DNA of 64,000 bases from Paracoccus tibetensis. Lineage in GTDB: Bacteria > Pseudomonadota > Alphaproteobacteria > Rhodobacterales > Rhodobacteraceae. Below are positions 1-9,498 of this stretch, piece after piece. The notes beneath the pieces are model-generated. The model was given only the letters and a program-made list of their open reading frames with translations. It did not search any database and had not been told where the DNA came from. Positions within the stretch are counted from its first letter, which is position 1; every line of letters begins with the position of its first letter. The DNA lies in the NCBI RefSeq assembly GCF_900102505.1, contig NZ_FMVT01000001.1, positions 434,001-498,000 of the forward strand, written 5' to 3'. The position numbers and the translations under genes are program-made.

Positions 1-729
1 ATCCTGGGCCAGCTGCGCGGGGCTGATCGGGTCCTCGAGATTGGCCTCCATCCGGGCGATGACGGCGGCCAGCCTCGGATGGCGCACGCCGATCCGCATC
101 GGGATCGACAGGCGCTGGCTGTCTTGGTCGGTGCGGATCGCGGTGTGCAGCATCTGGTCGGCGACGTCGGCCGCCAGCGCGTCGCCATGCGACTCGGCGA
201 TCAGGTGCAGCATCAGGTCGATCGAGCTGGTCCCCCCCGCCGCCGTCAGCCGGTTGCCGTCATGCACGAAGACCGAGCGGTAGAGGTCCACTTCGGGGAA
301 AGCCTCGGCGAAGCCGTCGTGGTTCTCCCAGTGGATCGTGGACTTGCGCCCCTCGAGCAGCCCCGCCTCGGCCAGGATCCAGGCGCCCGTGCAGACCGCG
401 CCCATGCTGCCCCCGCCGCGGGCCTGCCGGCGCAGCCAGGACAGCACCGGCCGCGTCGCCTCACGCGCGATCTCGGTGCCGCCGCAGACGATCACCACCT
501 CGTCCCGGCCGGCCACCGCATCGCCGTCGAGGCCCCCGTCCACCAGCACCCGGCTGCCGTTCGAGCAGGTCGCCATGTCGCCGCGCGGACCCACCAGCCG
601 CCATTCGTAGAGCGGCTTGCCCGCGGCGCGGTTCGCCAGCCGCAAGGGCTCGATCGCGGCCGTGAAGGGCAGCATCGTGAAGCGGTCCAGCAGAAGGAAG
701 GTGAAGCGGCGGGGCTTGTCAGATGGCAT
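1..729 (-). CDS. GlxA-family transcriptional regulator (DJ-1/PfpI-like domain plus AraC-type HTH), 3' end outside window
   Basis: The reverse strand stays open from an ATG at 729 to the window edge, giving 243 residues without the C-terminus. The visible part is a DJ-1/PfpI-like amidotransferase-fold domain with the nucleophile-elbow motif AVCTGAWILAEAGLL (Cys about 113) and the family motif KSTIHWEN just after it. From about residue 220 (RHPRLAAVIARMEANLEDPIS) the AraC helix-turn-helix region begins and is cut off. Such proteins (GbdR, CdhR, ArgR types) usually activate catabolic operons in response to small nitrogenous ligands; the ligand here cannot be told. It diverges from the DAHP synthase gene, with 146 bp between the starts. 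Confidence 0.85.
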   Translation of the reverse strand, partial: MPSDKPRRFTFLLLDRFTMLPFTAAIEPLRLANRAAGKPLYEWRLVGPRGDMATCSNGSRVLVDGGLDGDAVAGRDEVVIVCGGTEIAREATRPVLSWLRRQARGGGSMGAVCTGAWILAEAGLLEGRKSTIHWENHDGFAEAFPEVDLYRSVFVHDGNRLTAAGGTSSIDLMLHLIAESHGDALAADVADQMLHTAIRTDQDSQRLSIPMRIGVRHPRLAAVIARMEANLEDPISPAQLAQD

Positions 730-818
730 GAGGCTGTCCGGGTGCGTGTTCCGCCTTCGACCCAAACAGGGAAACGGCGTCTGCGGCAAGAGGGGGCGCG
801 CCCGCGCGCTGCAAAGCC

Positions 819-847
819 TTCCCTCAGCGGCGCGGCACCGCTATAGC
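819..847 (+). promoter_or_regulatory. Candidate sigma-70 promoter of the DAHP synthase gene
   Basis: TTCCCT (819-824) and TATAGC (842-847) are separated by exactly 17 bp and lie about 30 bp before the start codon. The -10 is reasonable and the -35 weak. This is pattern matching only. Confidence 0.35.
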
Positions 848-875
848 TCTGCCACTGCATTTTCAGGAGAGACAC

Positions 876-2285
876 ATGACGCAGGATATCCGCACCCCCG
901 CCGCCACCCAAAGCTGGGACAAGGCCGGCTGGCGCGCCTATCCGCGCGTCCAGATGCCGGACTATACCGATCCCGCCGCACTGGCCGCGGTCGAGGACCA
1001 GCTGCGCCGCTACCCGCCCTTGGTCTTCGCCGGCGAGGCGCGCCGCCTCAAGGCGCAGCTGGCCGATGCCGCCGCCGGCCGCGCCTTCCTGCTGCAGGGC
1101 GGCGACTGCGCGGAAAGCTTCAGCGAGTTCAGTGCCGACAACATCCGCGACACGTTCAAGGTGCTGCTGCAGATGGCGGTCGTGCTGACCTGGGGCGCGC
1201 AGATGCCAGTGGTCAAGGTCGGCCGGATGGCGGGCCAGTTCGCCAAGCCCCGCAGCGCCCCGACCGAGATGCTGGAGGGGGTCGAGCTGCCCTCGTACCG
1301 CGGCGACATCATCAACGGCTTCGACTTCACCCCCGAGGCGCGCATCCCCGATCCGCAGCGGATGCTGGCCGCCTACACGCAGGCGGCGGCCTCGCTGAAC
1401 CTGCTGCGCGCCTTCTCGACCGGCGGGTTCGCCGACATGCACCGCGTCCAGAGCTGGATCGCCGATTTCGTCGGCGGCCCGGAGGCGGCGAAGTATCGCG
1501 ACATCGCCGGCCGGATCAGCGACGCGATGGCCTTCATGCAGGCGGCCGGCGTCAACTCGGACACGGCGCACCAGCTGTCCAAAGTCGATTTCTACACCAG
1601 CCATGAGGCGCTGCTGCTGGAATACGAAGAGGCGCTGGCCCGTGTGGACAGCACCACCGGCCTGCCCATCGCCGGCTCGGGCCACATGATCTGGATCGGC
1701 GACCGCACCCGCCAGCCGGACGGCGCGCATGTCGAGTTCTGCCGCGGGGTCCAGAACCCCATCGGCCTCAAATGCGGCCCGACCACCACGGCCGAGGATC
1801 TCAAGGTCCTGATGGCCAAGCTGAACCCCGAGAACGAGGCCGGCCGGCTGACCCTGATCGCGCGCTTCGGGGCGGGCAAGGTCGGCGATCACCTGCCGCG
1901 CCTGATCCAGACGGTCCGGGCCGAGGGCGCGAACGTGCTGTGGACCTGCGACCCGATGCACGGCAACGTCATCAAGTCCTCGACCGGCTACAAGACGCGG
2001 GCCTTCGATTCGATCCTGCGCGAGGTGCGCGAGTTCTTCGGCATCCACAAGGCCGAGGGCACCATTCCCGGCGGCGTGCATTTCGAGATGACCGGCAAGG
2101 ACGTGACCGAATGCACCGGCGGGGTCCGCGCCGTCACGGACGAGGACCTGTCGGACCGCTACCACACCGCCTGCGACCCGCGCCTGAACGCCAGCCAGTC
2201 GCTGGAGCTGGCCTTCCTCGTGGCCGAGGAGCTGCGCGACCGACGCGAGGCGGCCGGGCGCGAACTGGCCGCCAAGGCGGGCTGA
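876..2285 (+). CDS. aroG: Class II 3-deoxy-7-phosphoheptulonate (DAHP) synthase
   Basis: Condenses phosphoenolpyruvate with erythrose 4-phosphate in the first step of the shikimate pathway. The 469-aa protein is of the class II (plant/Mycobacterium) type: [11 protein letters not shown] with the metal-binding Cys at about 78, [19 protein letters not shown] in the middle, then [16 protein letters not shown] and [15 protein letters not shown] near the end. Length is normal for class II. The start is fixed by AGGAGA eight bases upstream. It is monocistronic between a divergent regulator and a convergent flavoprotein gene. Other shikimate genes in the window (aroK, aroB, aroA) are not linked to it. 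The symbol follows class II usage; aroF would serve equally. Confidence 0.96.
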   Translation: MTQDIRTPAATQSWDKAGWRAYPRVQMPDYTDPAALAAVEDQLRRYPPLVFAGEARRLKAQLADAAAGRAFLLQGGDCAESFSEFSADNIRDTFKVLLQMAVVLTWGAQMPVVKVGRMAGQFAKPRSAPTEMLEGVELPSYRGDIINGFDFTPEARIPDPQRMLAAYTQAAASLNLLRAFSTGGFADMHRVQSWIADFVGGPEAAKYRDIAGRISDAMAFMQAAGVNSDTAHQLSKVDFYTSHEALLLEYEEALARVDSTTGLPIAGSGHMIWIGDRTRQPDGAHVEFCRGVQNPIGLKCGPTTTAEDLKVLMAKLNPENEAGRLTLIARFGAGKVGDHLPRLIQTVRAEGANVLWTCDPMHGNVIKSSTGYKTRAFDSILREVREFFGIHKAEGTIPGGVHFEMTGKDVTECTGGVRAVTDEDLSDRYHTACDPRLNASQSLELAFLVAEELRDRREAAGRELAAKAG

Positions 2286-2292
2286 GCCGAAC

Positions 2293-2315
2293 GGCGGCGC
2301 CGCTCAGGCGCCGCC
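2293..2315. terminator. Bidirectional hairpin between convergent genes
   Basis: GGCGGCGCC (2293-2301) and GGCGCCGCC (2307-2315) form a perfect 9-bp stem with a 5-nt loop between the DAHP synthase stop and the stop of the convergent flavoprotein gene. The loop holds the latter's stop codon. There is no U-tract, so it is a stem-type terminator candidate only. Confidence 0.5.
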
Positions 2316-3206
2316 ATCCTCGGCGGTCAGTCCGTTGTGGACATGCACCGCCGCGCGGGCCGCGATGCCGATGGCGAAGCTGATCTGGTCGAGCCCCGCC
2401 ATGATGTCCCCGGCCACGTAGACCCGCGGGTCGGATGTCGCGCCATCCGTGTGCCCCGGCACCAGCCCGTCCTCCTGCAACGTCACCCCCAGCTCGCGCG
2501 CCGGCTTGCAGCGCGGCTCGCTGCCGAGCGCGACGTAGAGCGTGTCGAGATGCAGGTCCGTGCCGTCCTCGAAGGTCAGCCGCACCCCCTCGCCGCTGAA
2601 GTCCATCTCGCGGATGGGCGAGGCGACGGGCGCGATGTCGGCACCCTCCGCCTCGGCGGCCAGGGACGCCGGCAGCCCCTCCTGCGCCACCAGCCAGCGA
2701 TGCTTCGAGAAGGCGCCGATGAAGCGCGCCTCGGCCAAGGCATGGGCGTCGCCGCCGAGAATGCCGATGCGCTTGCCTCGCTGCTCGTGCCCGTCGCAGA
2801 TCGGGCAGTAGCGCAGCTGCCCCCGCGCCACCGCCTCGTCATGCAGTGCGTCGTCCATCTTCGGCCGGTGGTTGATGACGCCGGTCGCCAGCAGGATCCG
2901 CCGCGGCCGCAGGAGCTGCCCGTCGAGCCGCGCGGTCAGCCCGTCCGGCCCGGCCCGCATGTCCTCGACAAGCCCCTGGCGCAGCTCGGTCCCGCAGGCC
3001 GAGGCCTGCTCGCGCATCCGCTCCAGCAGCTCGGCGCCGGGGATGCCGAGGGGGAAGCCCGGCAGGTTGCGGACCACCGGGATGATCAGGGCGCGGCTCT
3101 CGCCCGCATCCGCCAGGATCACCCGGCGCCCGAAGCGGTTGAGGTAGATGGCAGCGGTCAGGCCGGCGGGGCCGCCGCCGACGATCAGGCAATCTGGGTC
3201 TGTCAT
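2304..3206 (-). CDS. NAD(P)/FAD-dependent oxidoreductase, thioredoxin-reductase-like
   Basis: A 300-aa flavoprotein with an N-terminal FAD-binding GGGPAGLTAAIYLNRFG, a central NAD(P)-binding GILGGDAHALAEA and the C-terminal YVAGDIMAGLDQISFAIGIAA motif of the thioredoxin reductase superfamily. A CPIC pair (C134, C137) lies where thioredoxin reductases carry the redox-active CxxC, so dithiol chemistry is possible. It is shorter and more divergent than housekeeping TrxB, and I would not call it TrxB. The partner is unknown. It ends head-on against the DAHP synthase gene and is not obviously in an operon. Confidence 0.85.
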   Translation of the reverse strand: MTDPDCLIVGGGPAGLTAAIYLNRFGRRVILADAGESRALIIPVVRNLPGFPLGIPGAELLERMREQASACGTELRQGLVEDMRAGPDGLTARLDGQLLRPRRILLATGVINHRPKMDDALHDEAVARGQLRYCPICDGHEQRGKRIGILGGDAHALAEARFIGAFSKHRWLVAQEGLPASLAAEAEGADIAPVASPIREMDFSGEGVRLTFEDGTDLHLDTLYVALGSEPRCKPARELGVTLQEDGLVPGHTDGATSDPRVYVAGDIMAGLDQISFAIGIAARAAVHVHNGLTAEDGGA

Positions 3207-3261
3207 GAGATCCTCGCTCTCGCTTCGCAGCGCGAACAGGGGGCCGAGGCCATTGTTCCCG

Positions 3262-4131
3262 CTATTTCCAGCGGCGATGGACCCAGAACCACTGGTCCAT
3301 GTGGCGCCGCACCAGCATTTCCAGATCGTCGTTCAGCGCCTGCATCATCTCGGCCGGCGTGCCGCGCGGGATGGGCGCGCCGACATGGACGCGGAAGCTC
3401 AGCCCGTCCGGCTGGCGGATGCCGGCGATGGGCACCACCAGCGCGTCGTAACGCAGCGCCAACTCGGCCGGAGTCAGCACGGTCTTCGTCGGCAGGTCGA
3501 AGAAGCGCAGCTCGGCCCCCTCGCGGTCGAACTGGTCGAAGCCGAGCGCCAGCCAGCCGCCGCCGCGCAGGAAGCGCAGCATCGCCGTCAGCCCGGCCCG
3601 TCCGCGGGGGAAGAGCGGCTCGGCGATGGCGCTCATGGCGGGGACGTAGTGGCGGTTGAAAGCCTCGTTGTTCATGGGCCGGTAGAGCGCGCCCACCGGC
3701 CAGCCCCGCCCCGACAGCGCCGCCCGCATGGCGTCGTAATTGCCGAAATGCGCGCAGGCGAGGATGACCGGGCGATTGGCCTCAAAGGCTTCCTCCAGCG
3801 CGGGAAGGCCCGGGCCCTCCAGCGGGTCGGCGGCGTGGATGCGGGCGGTAAAGGCCTCGCCGGCATAGATCTCGGCCAGCGAGCGGCCGGCATTGTCGGG
3901 AACGGCGCGGACCAGCGCCTCGATCTCGGCCTCCGGCAGGTCGGGGCGCGCCAGAGCGAGGTTGTCGCGGATGCGCCCGCGCCATCTCGCCAGCGGCGCG
4001 AGGACGCGGGAAAAGAGCCAGCCGATCGCCGGGATGCGCCGCTCGTAGGGCAGGGCGCGCGCGAGCGCCATGATGGCGAGGAAGGCGCCGTTCGCGACCC
4101 TGTCCGTGAGGCTTGGCCGCTCCTCTGCCAT
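3262..4131 (-). CDS. LpxL/HtrB-like lysophospholipid or lipid A acyltransferase
   Basis: A 289-aa member of the lauroyl/lysophospholipid acyltransferase family, which moves acyl chains onto lipid A or lysolipids at the inner membrane. The catalytic HX4D motif is AHFGNYD (H128, D133), the N-terminal residues 12-48 contain hydrophobic segments, and the C-terminus ends in the family's QWFWVHRRWK. The ATG at 4131 shares its A with the TGA of the upstream permease gene (TGATG), so the two are translationally coupled. The frame is open further upstream, but that part is permease sequence in another frame. Whether the acceptor is lipid A or a phospholipid cannot be decided here. Confidence 0.88.
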   Translation of the reverse strand: MAEERPSLTDRVANGAFLAIMALARALPYERRIPAIGWLFSRVLAPLARWRGRIRDNLALARPDLPEAEIEALVRAVPDNAGRSLAEIYAGEAFTARIHAADPLEGPGLPALEEAFEANRPVILACAHFGNYDAMRAALSGRGWPVGALYRPMNNEAFNRHYVPAMSAIAEPLFPRGRAGLTAMLRFLRGGGWLALGFDQFDREGAELRFFDLPTKTVLTPAELALRYDALVVPIAGIRQPDGLSFRVHVGAPIPRGTPAEMMQALNDDLEMLVRRHMDQWFWVHRRWK

Positions 4132-5030
4132 CAGGCCCCCTTCGCCCGCTCGCGCGACCAGACATAAAGGCCCGCCGCCACGATGATGCCCGCCCCGACG
4201 ACGGTGGCAAGGTCCGGCAGCTGCCCGAAGAACAGCCAGCCCCAGAGTCCGGCCCAGATGAGACCGGTATAGCCGAACGGCGCCAGCGCCCCGGCCTCGG
4301 CCGTCGAGAAGGCGCGGACCAGCAGGTACTGGCTGACCGTCCCGAACAGCGCCAGCAGCGCGAAGGCCGGCAGATCGGCGGCGGCGACGGGCTGCCAGAC
4401 GAAGGGCAGGATCAGGTTGGTCAGCGCCGTGCCGATCACCGCGGACCACAGCACCGAGGTCATGACCGCATCCGCCCGCACCATCCGCGTCAGCAGCGCG
4501 CCCGCGGCATAGGTGAAGGCGCCCGCCAGCGGCAGCAGCGCGGCCGGCTGGAAGACCCCGAGGCCGGGGCGGATGATGATCAGCGCCCCCACCAGCGCCA
4601 CCGCGATGCCGAGGACGCGGCGCGGCCCGATCCGCTCGCCCAGGAACAGCGCCGCGCCGAGCGTGATCAGGACCGGGTTCAGGTCCATGATCGCGGTTGC
4701 CTCGGCCAGCCCGATATAGGCGAGCGAGGAAAAGAACAGCCCGACCGAGCCGAGCTGCATCAGCGCGCGGGCCGCCTGCAGCCCCGGCTGCCGCGTCCGC
4801 ATCATGGCGGGCAGGCGGGTGCGGAAGATCAGCGCCAGCAGCGCGAGGTTGCCGACGAAGCGCGCCCAGATCACCTGGCCGACCGGGTAGCTTTCGGACA
4901 GGTGCTTGGCGGTCGCGTCCATCAGCGTGAAGCCGAGGATCGCGGCCAGAAGAAGGCCGATGCCCGCGCCTTGCCCGCTGAGGGCCGGTTCGCGCGCGGG
5001 CAGGGCGACCTCGGGCGCTGGCGCCCGCAT
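4131..5030 (-). CDS. DMT-superfamily permease (two EamA domains)
   Basis: Ten hydrophobic segments arranged as two EamA repeats, about residues 20-145 and 160-290, typical of RhaT/YdcZ-like metabolite exporters; the substrate cannot be inferred. I chose the ATG at 5030 (MRAPAPEV, 299 aa). A TTG at 5087 in the same frame would add 19 residues, but those would be encoded by the hairpin repeat at 5047-5093, so it is less likely. It lies downstream of tkt and overlaps the acyltransferase start by one base. Confidence 0.85.
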   Translation of the reverse strand: MRAPAPEVALPAREPALSGQGAGIGLLLAAILGFTLMDATAKHLSESYPVGQVIWARFVGNLALLALIFRTRLPAMMRTRQPGLQAARALMQLGSVGLFFSSLAYIGLAEATAIMDLNPVLITLGAALFLGERIGPRRVLGIAVALVGALIIIRPGLGVFQPAALLPLAGAFTYAAGALLTRMVRADAVMTSVLWSAVIGTALTNLILPFVWQPVAAADLPAFALLALFGTVSQYLLVRAFSTAEAGALAPFGYTGLIWAGLWGWLFFGQLPDLATVVGAGIIVAAGLYVWSRERAKGA

Positions 5031-5046
5031 CAGGGCGCCGCGCAGT

Positions 5047-5093
5047 GGGTATTTGAGCAACGAAGAAGCCCCTTCTCCGTTGCCCAAATACCC
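5047..5093. repeat. Inverted pair of the TATTTG intergenic element forming a hairpin
   Basis: GGGTATTTGAGCAACG (5047-5062) faces CGTTGCCCAAATACCC (5078-5093) with one mismatch in 16 bp, and the spacer GAAGAAGCCCCTTCTC extends the pairing. Each arm resembles the GGATATTTGGACACAGAAGA end of the dispersed element seen at six other places in the window. It lies between the tkt stop and the permease start. Confidence 0.75.
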
Positions 5094-5115
5094 CCGCCGG
5101 AGGCGGCCTTGCGCG

Positions 5116-7128
5116 TCAAGCCAGCGACTTGGCGCGGGTGACGACCGCCTCGGCCGTGATGCCGAAATGCTTGTAGAGCTCGGGCGCGGGGCCGGAACGG
5201 CCGAAGCCCTCCATGCCGATGAAGGCCGACTTGGCTTCCGCGCCGCGCTCGCCCATCAGCAGCCAATCCCAGGGCTGGCGCACCGCCGCCTCGATGGCGA
5301 TGCGGGCCGGGCCTGCGGGCAGGACGCTTTCGCGATACGAGACATCCTGCTGGCGGAACAGCTCCATCGAGGGGACCGAGACGACGCGGGTCGGCACGCC
5401 GTCCGCCTCGAGCGTCTCGCGCGCGTCCACGGCGATCTCGACCTCGGAGCCGCTGGCCAGCAGCACGACGGCGGGGGCGCTGGAGGCCTCGCGCAGGATG
5501 TAGGCGCCTTTGGCCGAGAGGTTCTCGCCGATCTCCTCGCGCAGCGTCGGCAGGTTCTGGCGCGACAGCGCGAGGACCGAGGGGGTGTGCATCTGCGAGA
5601 GCGCGATCTCCCAGGCCTCGGCGGTCTCGATCTGGTCGGCGGGGCGCAGGGTCAGCGTGTTGGGCGTCGCGCGGCAGATCGCCAGATGCTCGACCGGCTG
5701 GTGGGTCGGGCCGTCCTCGCCAAGGCCGATGCTGTCATGGGTCATCACGTAGACGACCGGCGCGCCCATCAGCGCCGAAAGGCGCATCGAGCCGCGGGCG
5801 TAGTCGGTGAAGGTCAGGAAGGTCCCGCCATAGGGGCGGAAGCCGCCATGCAGCCAGATCCCGTTCATCGCGGCGGCCATGCCGTGTTCGCGGATGCCGT
5901 AATGGATGTAGCGGCCCATGCGGTTCTCGGGCGAGAAGATGCCCATGCCGCCGGTCTTGGTGTTGTTCGAGCCGGTGAGGTCGGCCGAGCCGCCGAAATT
6001 CTCGGGCATCTCGGCGTTCAGCACTTCCAGCGTGTTCTCGCTGGCCTTGCGCGTCGCGACCTTGGGCTTGCTGGCGAGGGTCTGTTCCTTGAAGGCGGCG
6101 ATGGTGGGGGCGAGCTTGGGGCTGACGCCGTTCTCGCTGCGGCGGATGAACTCGTCCTTCGCCGCGAGCTGCTCGACCCGCGCCTTCCAGCCCTCATGGG
6201 CCGCGGCGCCGCGGGCGCCGATCTCGCGCCAGGCGGTCAGGATCTCGTCCGGGATCTCGAAATTGCCCGAGACCCAGCCATAGGCATTGCGGGTCGCGGT
6301 GATCTCGTCGGCGCCGAGAGGCGAGCCGTGGGCCTTGCTGCTGTCGGCCTTGTTCGGGGCGCCGAAGCCGATGATGGTCTTGCAATCGACCAGCGTCGGG
6401 CGGCCGTCGCTGTTCTTGGCCTCGGTCAGGGCGCGGTCGATGTCGGCGGCGTCATGGCCGTCGCAGGAGAGGACGCGCCAGCCGGCCGCCTCGAAGCGCT
6501 TGCGCTGGTCGGTCTTGTCCGACAGGCTCACGCGGCCGTCGATGGTGATGTCGTTGTTGTCCCACATGACGATCAGTCGGCCCAGCTGCTGGTGGCCGGC
6601 CAGGCCGATGGCCTCGTGGCTGATGCCCTCCATCAGGCAGCCGTCGCCGGCGATAACCCAGGTGCGGTGATCGCAGACCTCGGCCCCGAACTCGGCGCGC
6701 ATCGCTTCCTCGGCCATCGCGAAGCCGACCGCGTTGGCAATGCCCTGGCCGAGCGGGCCGGTCGTCGTCTCGACGCCCTCGACCTCCTCGGCCTCGGGGT
6801 GGCCGGCGGTGATCGCGCCCAGCTGGCGGAAGTTCTTGATCTGCTCCAGCGTCATCTGCTTGTAGCCGGTGAGGTAGAGCAGCGCGTAGATCAGCATCGA
6901 GCCGTGGCCCGCCGACAGGATGAAGCGGTCGCGGTCGAACCAGTGCGGCGCGGAGGCGTCGAACTTGAGGTGGTTCTTGAACAGCACCGTCGCGACATCG
7001 GCCATGCCCATCGGCATGCCGGGGTGACCGGAATTCGCGGCCTCGACCGCGTCCATCGCCAGCACGCGGATCGCGCTGGCCAGGTTCCAGTGGTCGGGGT
7101 TGGCGGTGCGGCGGGCGGCGATGTCCAT
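5116..7128 (-). CDS. tkt: Transketolase
   Basis: Thiamine-diphosphate enzyme of the pentose phosphate and Calvin-type pathways that transfers two-carbon ketol units. The 670-aa product has the N-terminal [12 protein letters not shown] signature, the ThDP/Mg motif GDGCLMEG near residue 157, the pyrimidine domain with [14 protein letters not shown], and a C-terminal transketolase domain ending [13 protein letters not shown]. The ATG at 7128 is chosen because it matches the usual family start and has AGGGAG seven bases upstream; an open extension to 7188 runs into the promoter region. There is no gapdh or fba neighbour, so a housekeeping copy is likely. Confidence 0.96.
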   Translation of the reverse strand: MDIAARRTANPDHWNLASAIRVLAMDAVEAANSGHPGMPMGMADVATVLFKNHLKFDASAPHWFDRDRFILSAGHGSMLIYALLYLTGYKQMTLEQIKNFRQLGAITAGHPEAEEVEGVETTTGPLGQGIANAVGFAMAEEAMRAEFGAEVCDHRTWVIAGDGCLMEGISHEAIGLAGHQQLGRLIVMWDNNDITIDGRVSLSDKTDQRKRFEAAGWRVLSCDGHDAADIDRALTEAKNSDGRPTLVDCKTIIGFGAPNKADSSKAHGSPLGADEITATRNAYGWVSGNFEIPDEILTAWREIGARGAAAHEGWKARVEQLAAKDEFIRRSENGVSPKLAPTIAAFKEQTLASKPKVATRKASENTLEVLNAEMPENFGGSADLTGSNNTKTGGMGIFSPENRMGRYIHYGIREHGMAAAMNGIWLHGGFRPYGGTFLTFTDYARGSMRLSALMGAPVVYVMTHDSIGLGEDGPTHQPVEHLAICRATPNTLTLRPADQIETAEAWEIALSQMHTPSVLALSRQNLPTLREEIGENLSAKGAYILREASSAPAVVLLASGSEVEIAVDARETLEADGVPTRVVSVPSMELFRQQDVSYRESVLPAGPARIAIEAAVRQPWDWLLMGERGAEAKSAFIGMEGFGRSGPAPELYKHFGITAEAVVTRAKSLA

Positions 7129-7159
7129 GCGGGGCTCCCTTGGCGGCAGTTTCCGTGCC

Positions 7160-7188
7160 CTGTTAGGGGCGATGGGGCGCCGTTGCAA
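7160..7188 (-). promoter_or_regulatory. Candidate tkt promoter
   Basis: Reading leftward, TTGCAA (7188-7183) and TAACAG (7165-7160) are 17 bp apart and about 32 bp before the tkt ATG. This is a plausible sigma-70 promoter from pattern alone. Confidence 0.4.
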
Positions 7189-7197
7189 GCGTGAGCG

Positions 7198-8523
7198 CTA
7201 TCCGTCCGCCCCGCTTGGCGCCAGCGGGCGCACGCGCAGCCGGGTGATCCGGTTCTCGCGCCGGGTGACCACCTCGAAGCGGTAGCCGTGGAAGCTGAAG
7301 ACCTGGCCCTGGTCCGGGATCGACTGCGCCATGTGGATGACGAGGCCGGCGACGGTGTTCGCCTCTTCGTCCGGCAGGTGCCAGTCCAGCTGGCGGTTGA
7401 GGTCGCGGATCGTCATGCCGCCCTCGATCAGGTAGTCGCCGTTGGGGCCGGGGCGCAGGGTCTGGTCGGCTTCGGTGTCGTGCTCGTCCGCGATCTCGCC
7501 GACGATCTCCTCGAGGATGTCCTCCAGCGTGATGAGGCCGCGCAGGCTGCCATATTCGTCCACGACCAGCGCGAAATGGGTGCGGCGCTTGAGGAACTCG
7601 CGCATCTGCTCGTCGAGCGCGGTCGTCTCGGGGACGAAATAGGGCGGCATCGCGACGGCCAGAACGTCGAAGCGGCGCGCGGCGGCGGGATCGCCGGCCT
7701 CGCGCACGGCACGGTTCACCGCCCGCAGCAGATCCTTGGCGTGGATGACGCCGACCACGTTCTCGCGCTCGTCCTTGAAAACCGGCAGGCGGGTGTGGGG
7801 GCTGGCGAGCACGCTTTCCAGGATCTTCTCGGGCGGCAGGGCGGCGTCGATCATCTCGATCTCGCTGCGGTGGCGCATGATCTCCTCGACCGTGCGGTTG
7901 CCAAGGTCCAGCGCGCCCAGAAGGCGGTCGCGGTCCTCCTTGTGCACGGCGCCGGCGGCGTGGCCGATGGAGAGGGCGCCCGCGATCTCGTCCTCGATCG
8001 AGAACATGTGCTGGCCGGGGTCCGTCCTGAGGCCGAAGATCGCCAGGATGCCGCGCACGATCAGCCGGACAACCGAGACGATGGGCGACAGCAGGATCGT
8101 GACCAGCCGGATTGGACGCGCGACGAGCGAGGCGACCTTCTCGGGGGCCGAGATGGCGTAGGTCTTGGGCATCACCTCGGAGAAGATCAGCACCAGCACC
8201 GTCATCACCAGCGTCGCGATGGCGACGCCGCTGCCGCCGAGGATGCGGGTGAAGGCCGCTGTCGCAAGGCTGGCCGAGAGGATGTTGACGACGTTGTTGC
8301 CAAGAAGGATCGCGCCGATCAGCCGCTCGCTGTCGGCGGTCACCTTCAGGGCGGCGGCCGCCCCGGTCTCACCCCGGTCGGCCTGCGCCCTGAGCTTCGC
8401 GCGGCTGGAGGCGGTCAGTGCCGTTTCCGAGCCCGAGAAGAAGGCCGAGATGGCAAGAAGCACCGCAATGGCCGCGCAGGTCAGCCAGAAGGCGGCGTCG
8501 AGACTACTGGAAGGGTCGTCCAT
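7198..8523 (-). CDS. HlyC/CorC-family membrane CBS-domain protein
   Basis: A 441-aa inner-membrane protein with an N-terminal CNNM/DUF21 region (TM segments from about 12-32, 85-130 and 150-180), two CBS domains (about 205-330, including HTRLPVFKDERENVVGVIHAKDLL and FALVVDEYGSLRGLITLEDILEEIVGEI) and a C-terminal CorC_HlyC domain (from about 345). Family members are linked to magnesium or cobalt efflux, but the transport role here is inferred from the family only. It starts 21 bp after xerD and ends 69 bp before the tkt start. Confidence 0.9.
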   Translation of the reverse strand: MDDPSSSLDAAFWLTCAAIAVLLAISAFFSGSETALTASSRAKLRAQADRGETGAAAALKVTADSERLIGAILLGNNVVNILSASLATAAFTRILGGSGVAIATLVMTVLVLIFSEVMPKTYAISAPEKVASLVARPIRLVTILLSPIVSVVRLIVRGILAIFGLRTDPGQHMFSIEDEIAGALSIGHAAGAVHKEDRDRLLGALDLGNRTVEEIMRHRSEIEMIDAALPPEKILESVLASPHTRLPVFKDERENVVGVIHAKDLLRAVNRAVREAGDPAAARRFDVLAVAMPPYFVPETTALDEQMREFLKRRTHFALVVDEYGSLRGLITLEDILEEIVGEIADEHDTEADQTLRPGPNGDYLIEGGMTIRDLNRQLDWHLPDEEANTVAGLVIHMAQSIPDQGQVFSFHGYRFEVVTRRENRITRLRVRPLAPSGADG

Positions 8524-8544
8524 AGGGTCCTGTAAGGGTTGGGA

Positions 8545-9498
8545 TCAGCCGGTCGGCTTGGCGGCAACGCGGGCCAGCGGGTGGTGGTTCAGCACCAGCT
8601 CGCGCATCCGCGCGTCGACGACGTGGGTGTAGATCTCGGTCGTGCCCAGATCTGCATGGCCCAGCAGCGTCTGGATGGCCCGCAGGTCCGCCCCGCCCTC
8701 CAGCAGGTGGGTGGCGAAGGCGTGGCGGATGACATGGGGGGTCACGCGCGTCGGATCGAGCCCCGCCGCGACCGCGATCTGTCCCAGAAGCCGCGAGAAG
8801 CTCTGCCGGGGAAGGTGGCCCGCGGCGCCGGGGGCGGGAAACAGCCAGCGCGCGCCCTTGCCCGCGACCAGCCGGGCAAGGGCGCTGCCCTCGGGCGCGT
8901 TGTCGCGCCAGCGCAGCCAGTCCGTCAGGGCCGCGCGCGCGGGGTTCGTCAGCGGAACCAGCCGCTCCTTGCTGCCCTTGCCGCGGATCAGCAGCACCGC
9001 GGGATCGCCCCGGCAGCCGGCGGCGGGCAGGCCCACCAGCTCGCTCACGCGCATGCCCGTGGCATAGAGCAGCTCCATCAGGCAGATGTTGCGCGCGCGT
9101 TCCGCCTCGCCGCGCCCAAGCCGGGGGGCGGCGGTCAGAAGCGCCGCGACCTCGTCCTGCGACAGGCTGCGGGGCAGGCGGTGGGTGCGGCCGGGCCCCG
9201 AGATGCGGATAGCCGGATCGTCGGGCCGCCAGCCTTCCTCCAGCGCGAAGCGGCAGAACTGGCGGATCGCGGACAGGCGCCGCGCCCGCGTCGCCCGCGA
9301 CAGCCCCTGCGCGTCGCAGAAGGTCAGGTAGTCCTCGATCACCTCGCGCGTCAGGCCGGCGAGCGTCAGGCTTCGCCGCGACAGCCAGTTCGACAGGTCC
9401 TTCAGATCGCGCCCATAGGCCAGAAGCGTGTTGCGGGCGGCGCCGGCCTCGGCGGCCTGAGCGTCCAGGAAGGCGGAGATGGCCGCGCCGTCCGCCAT
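8545..9498 (-). CDS. xerD: Tyrosine recombinase XerD
   Basis: Site-specific recombinase that resolves chromosome dimers at dif together with XerC. The 317-aa protein has an N-terminal core-binding SAM-like domain (about 5-90) and a catalytic domain with the full set of residues: R150 (ATGMRVSE), K174 (RGKGSKERLVP), H255-x-x-R258 (HVIRHAFATHLLEGG), H281 (LLGHADL) and nucleophile Y290 (IYTHV). The ATG overlaps the preceding gene's stop by one base (TGATG). XerD rather than XerC is judged from the C-terminal sequence and the aroK-aroB neighbourhood; an XerC identity is not excluded. Confidence 0.88.
   Translation of the reverse strand: MADGAAISAFLDAQAAEAGAARNTLLAYGRDLKDLSNWLSRRSLTLAGLTREVIEDYLTFCDAQGLSRATRARRLSAIRQFCRFALEEGWRPDDPAIRISGPGRTHRLPRSLSQDEVAALLTAAPRLGRGEAERARNICLMELLYATGMRVSELVGLPAAGCRGDPAVLLIRGKGSKERLVPLTNPARAALTDWLRWRDNAPEGSALARLVAGKGARWLFPAPGAAGHLPRQSFSRLLGQIAVAAGLDPTRVTPHVIRHAFATHLLEGGADLRAIQTLLGHADLGTTEIYTHVVDARMRELVLNHHPLARVAAKPTG

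Noticed and set aside
5031..5087. TTG start for the DMT permease adding 19 residues
   Set aside because: The extension is encoded by the hairpin repeat and lacks a clear ribosome-binding site.
4906..7194. Rightward 762-codon open frame opposite tkt
   Set aside because: High-GC antisense frame of tkt: no domain, no ribosome-binding site, Arg/Ala/Gly-rich; the leftward transketolase is unambiguous.
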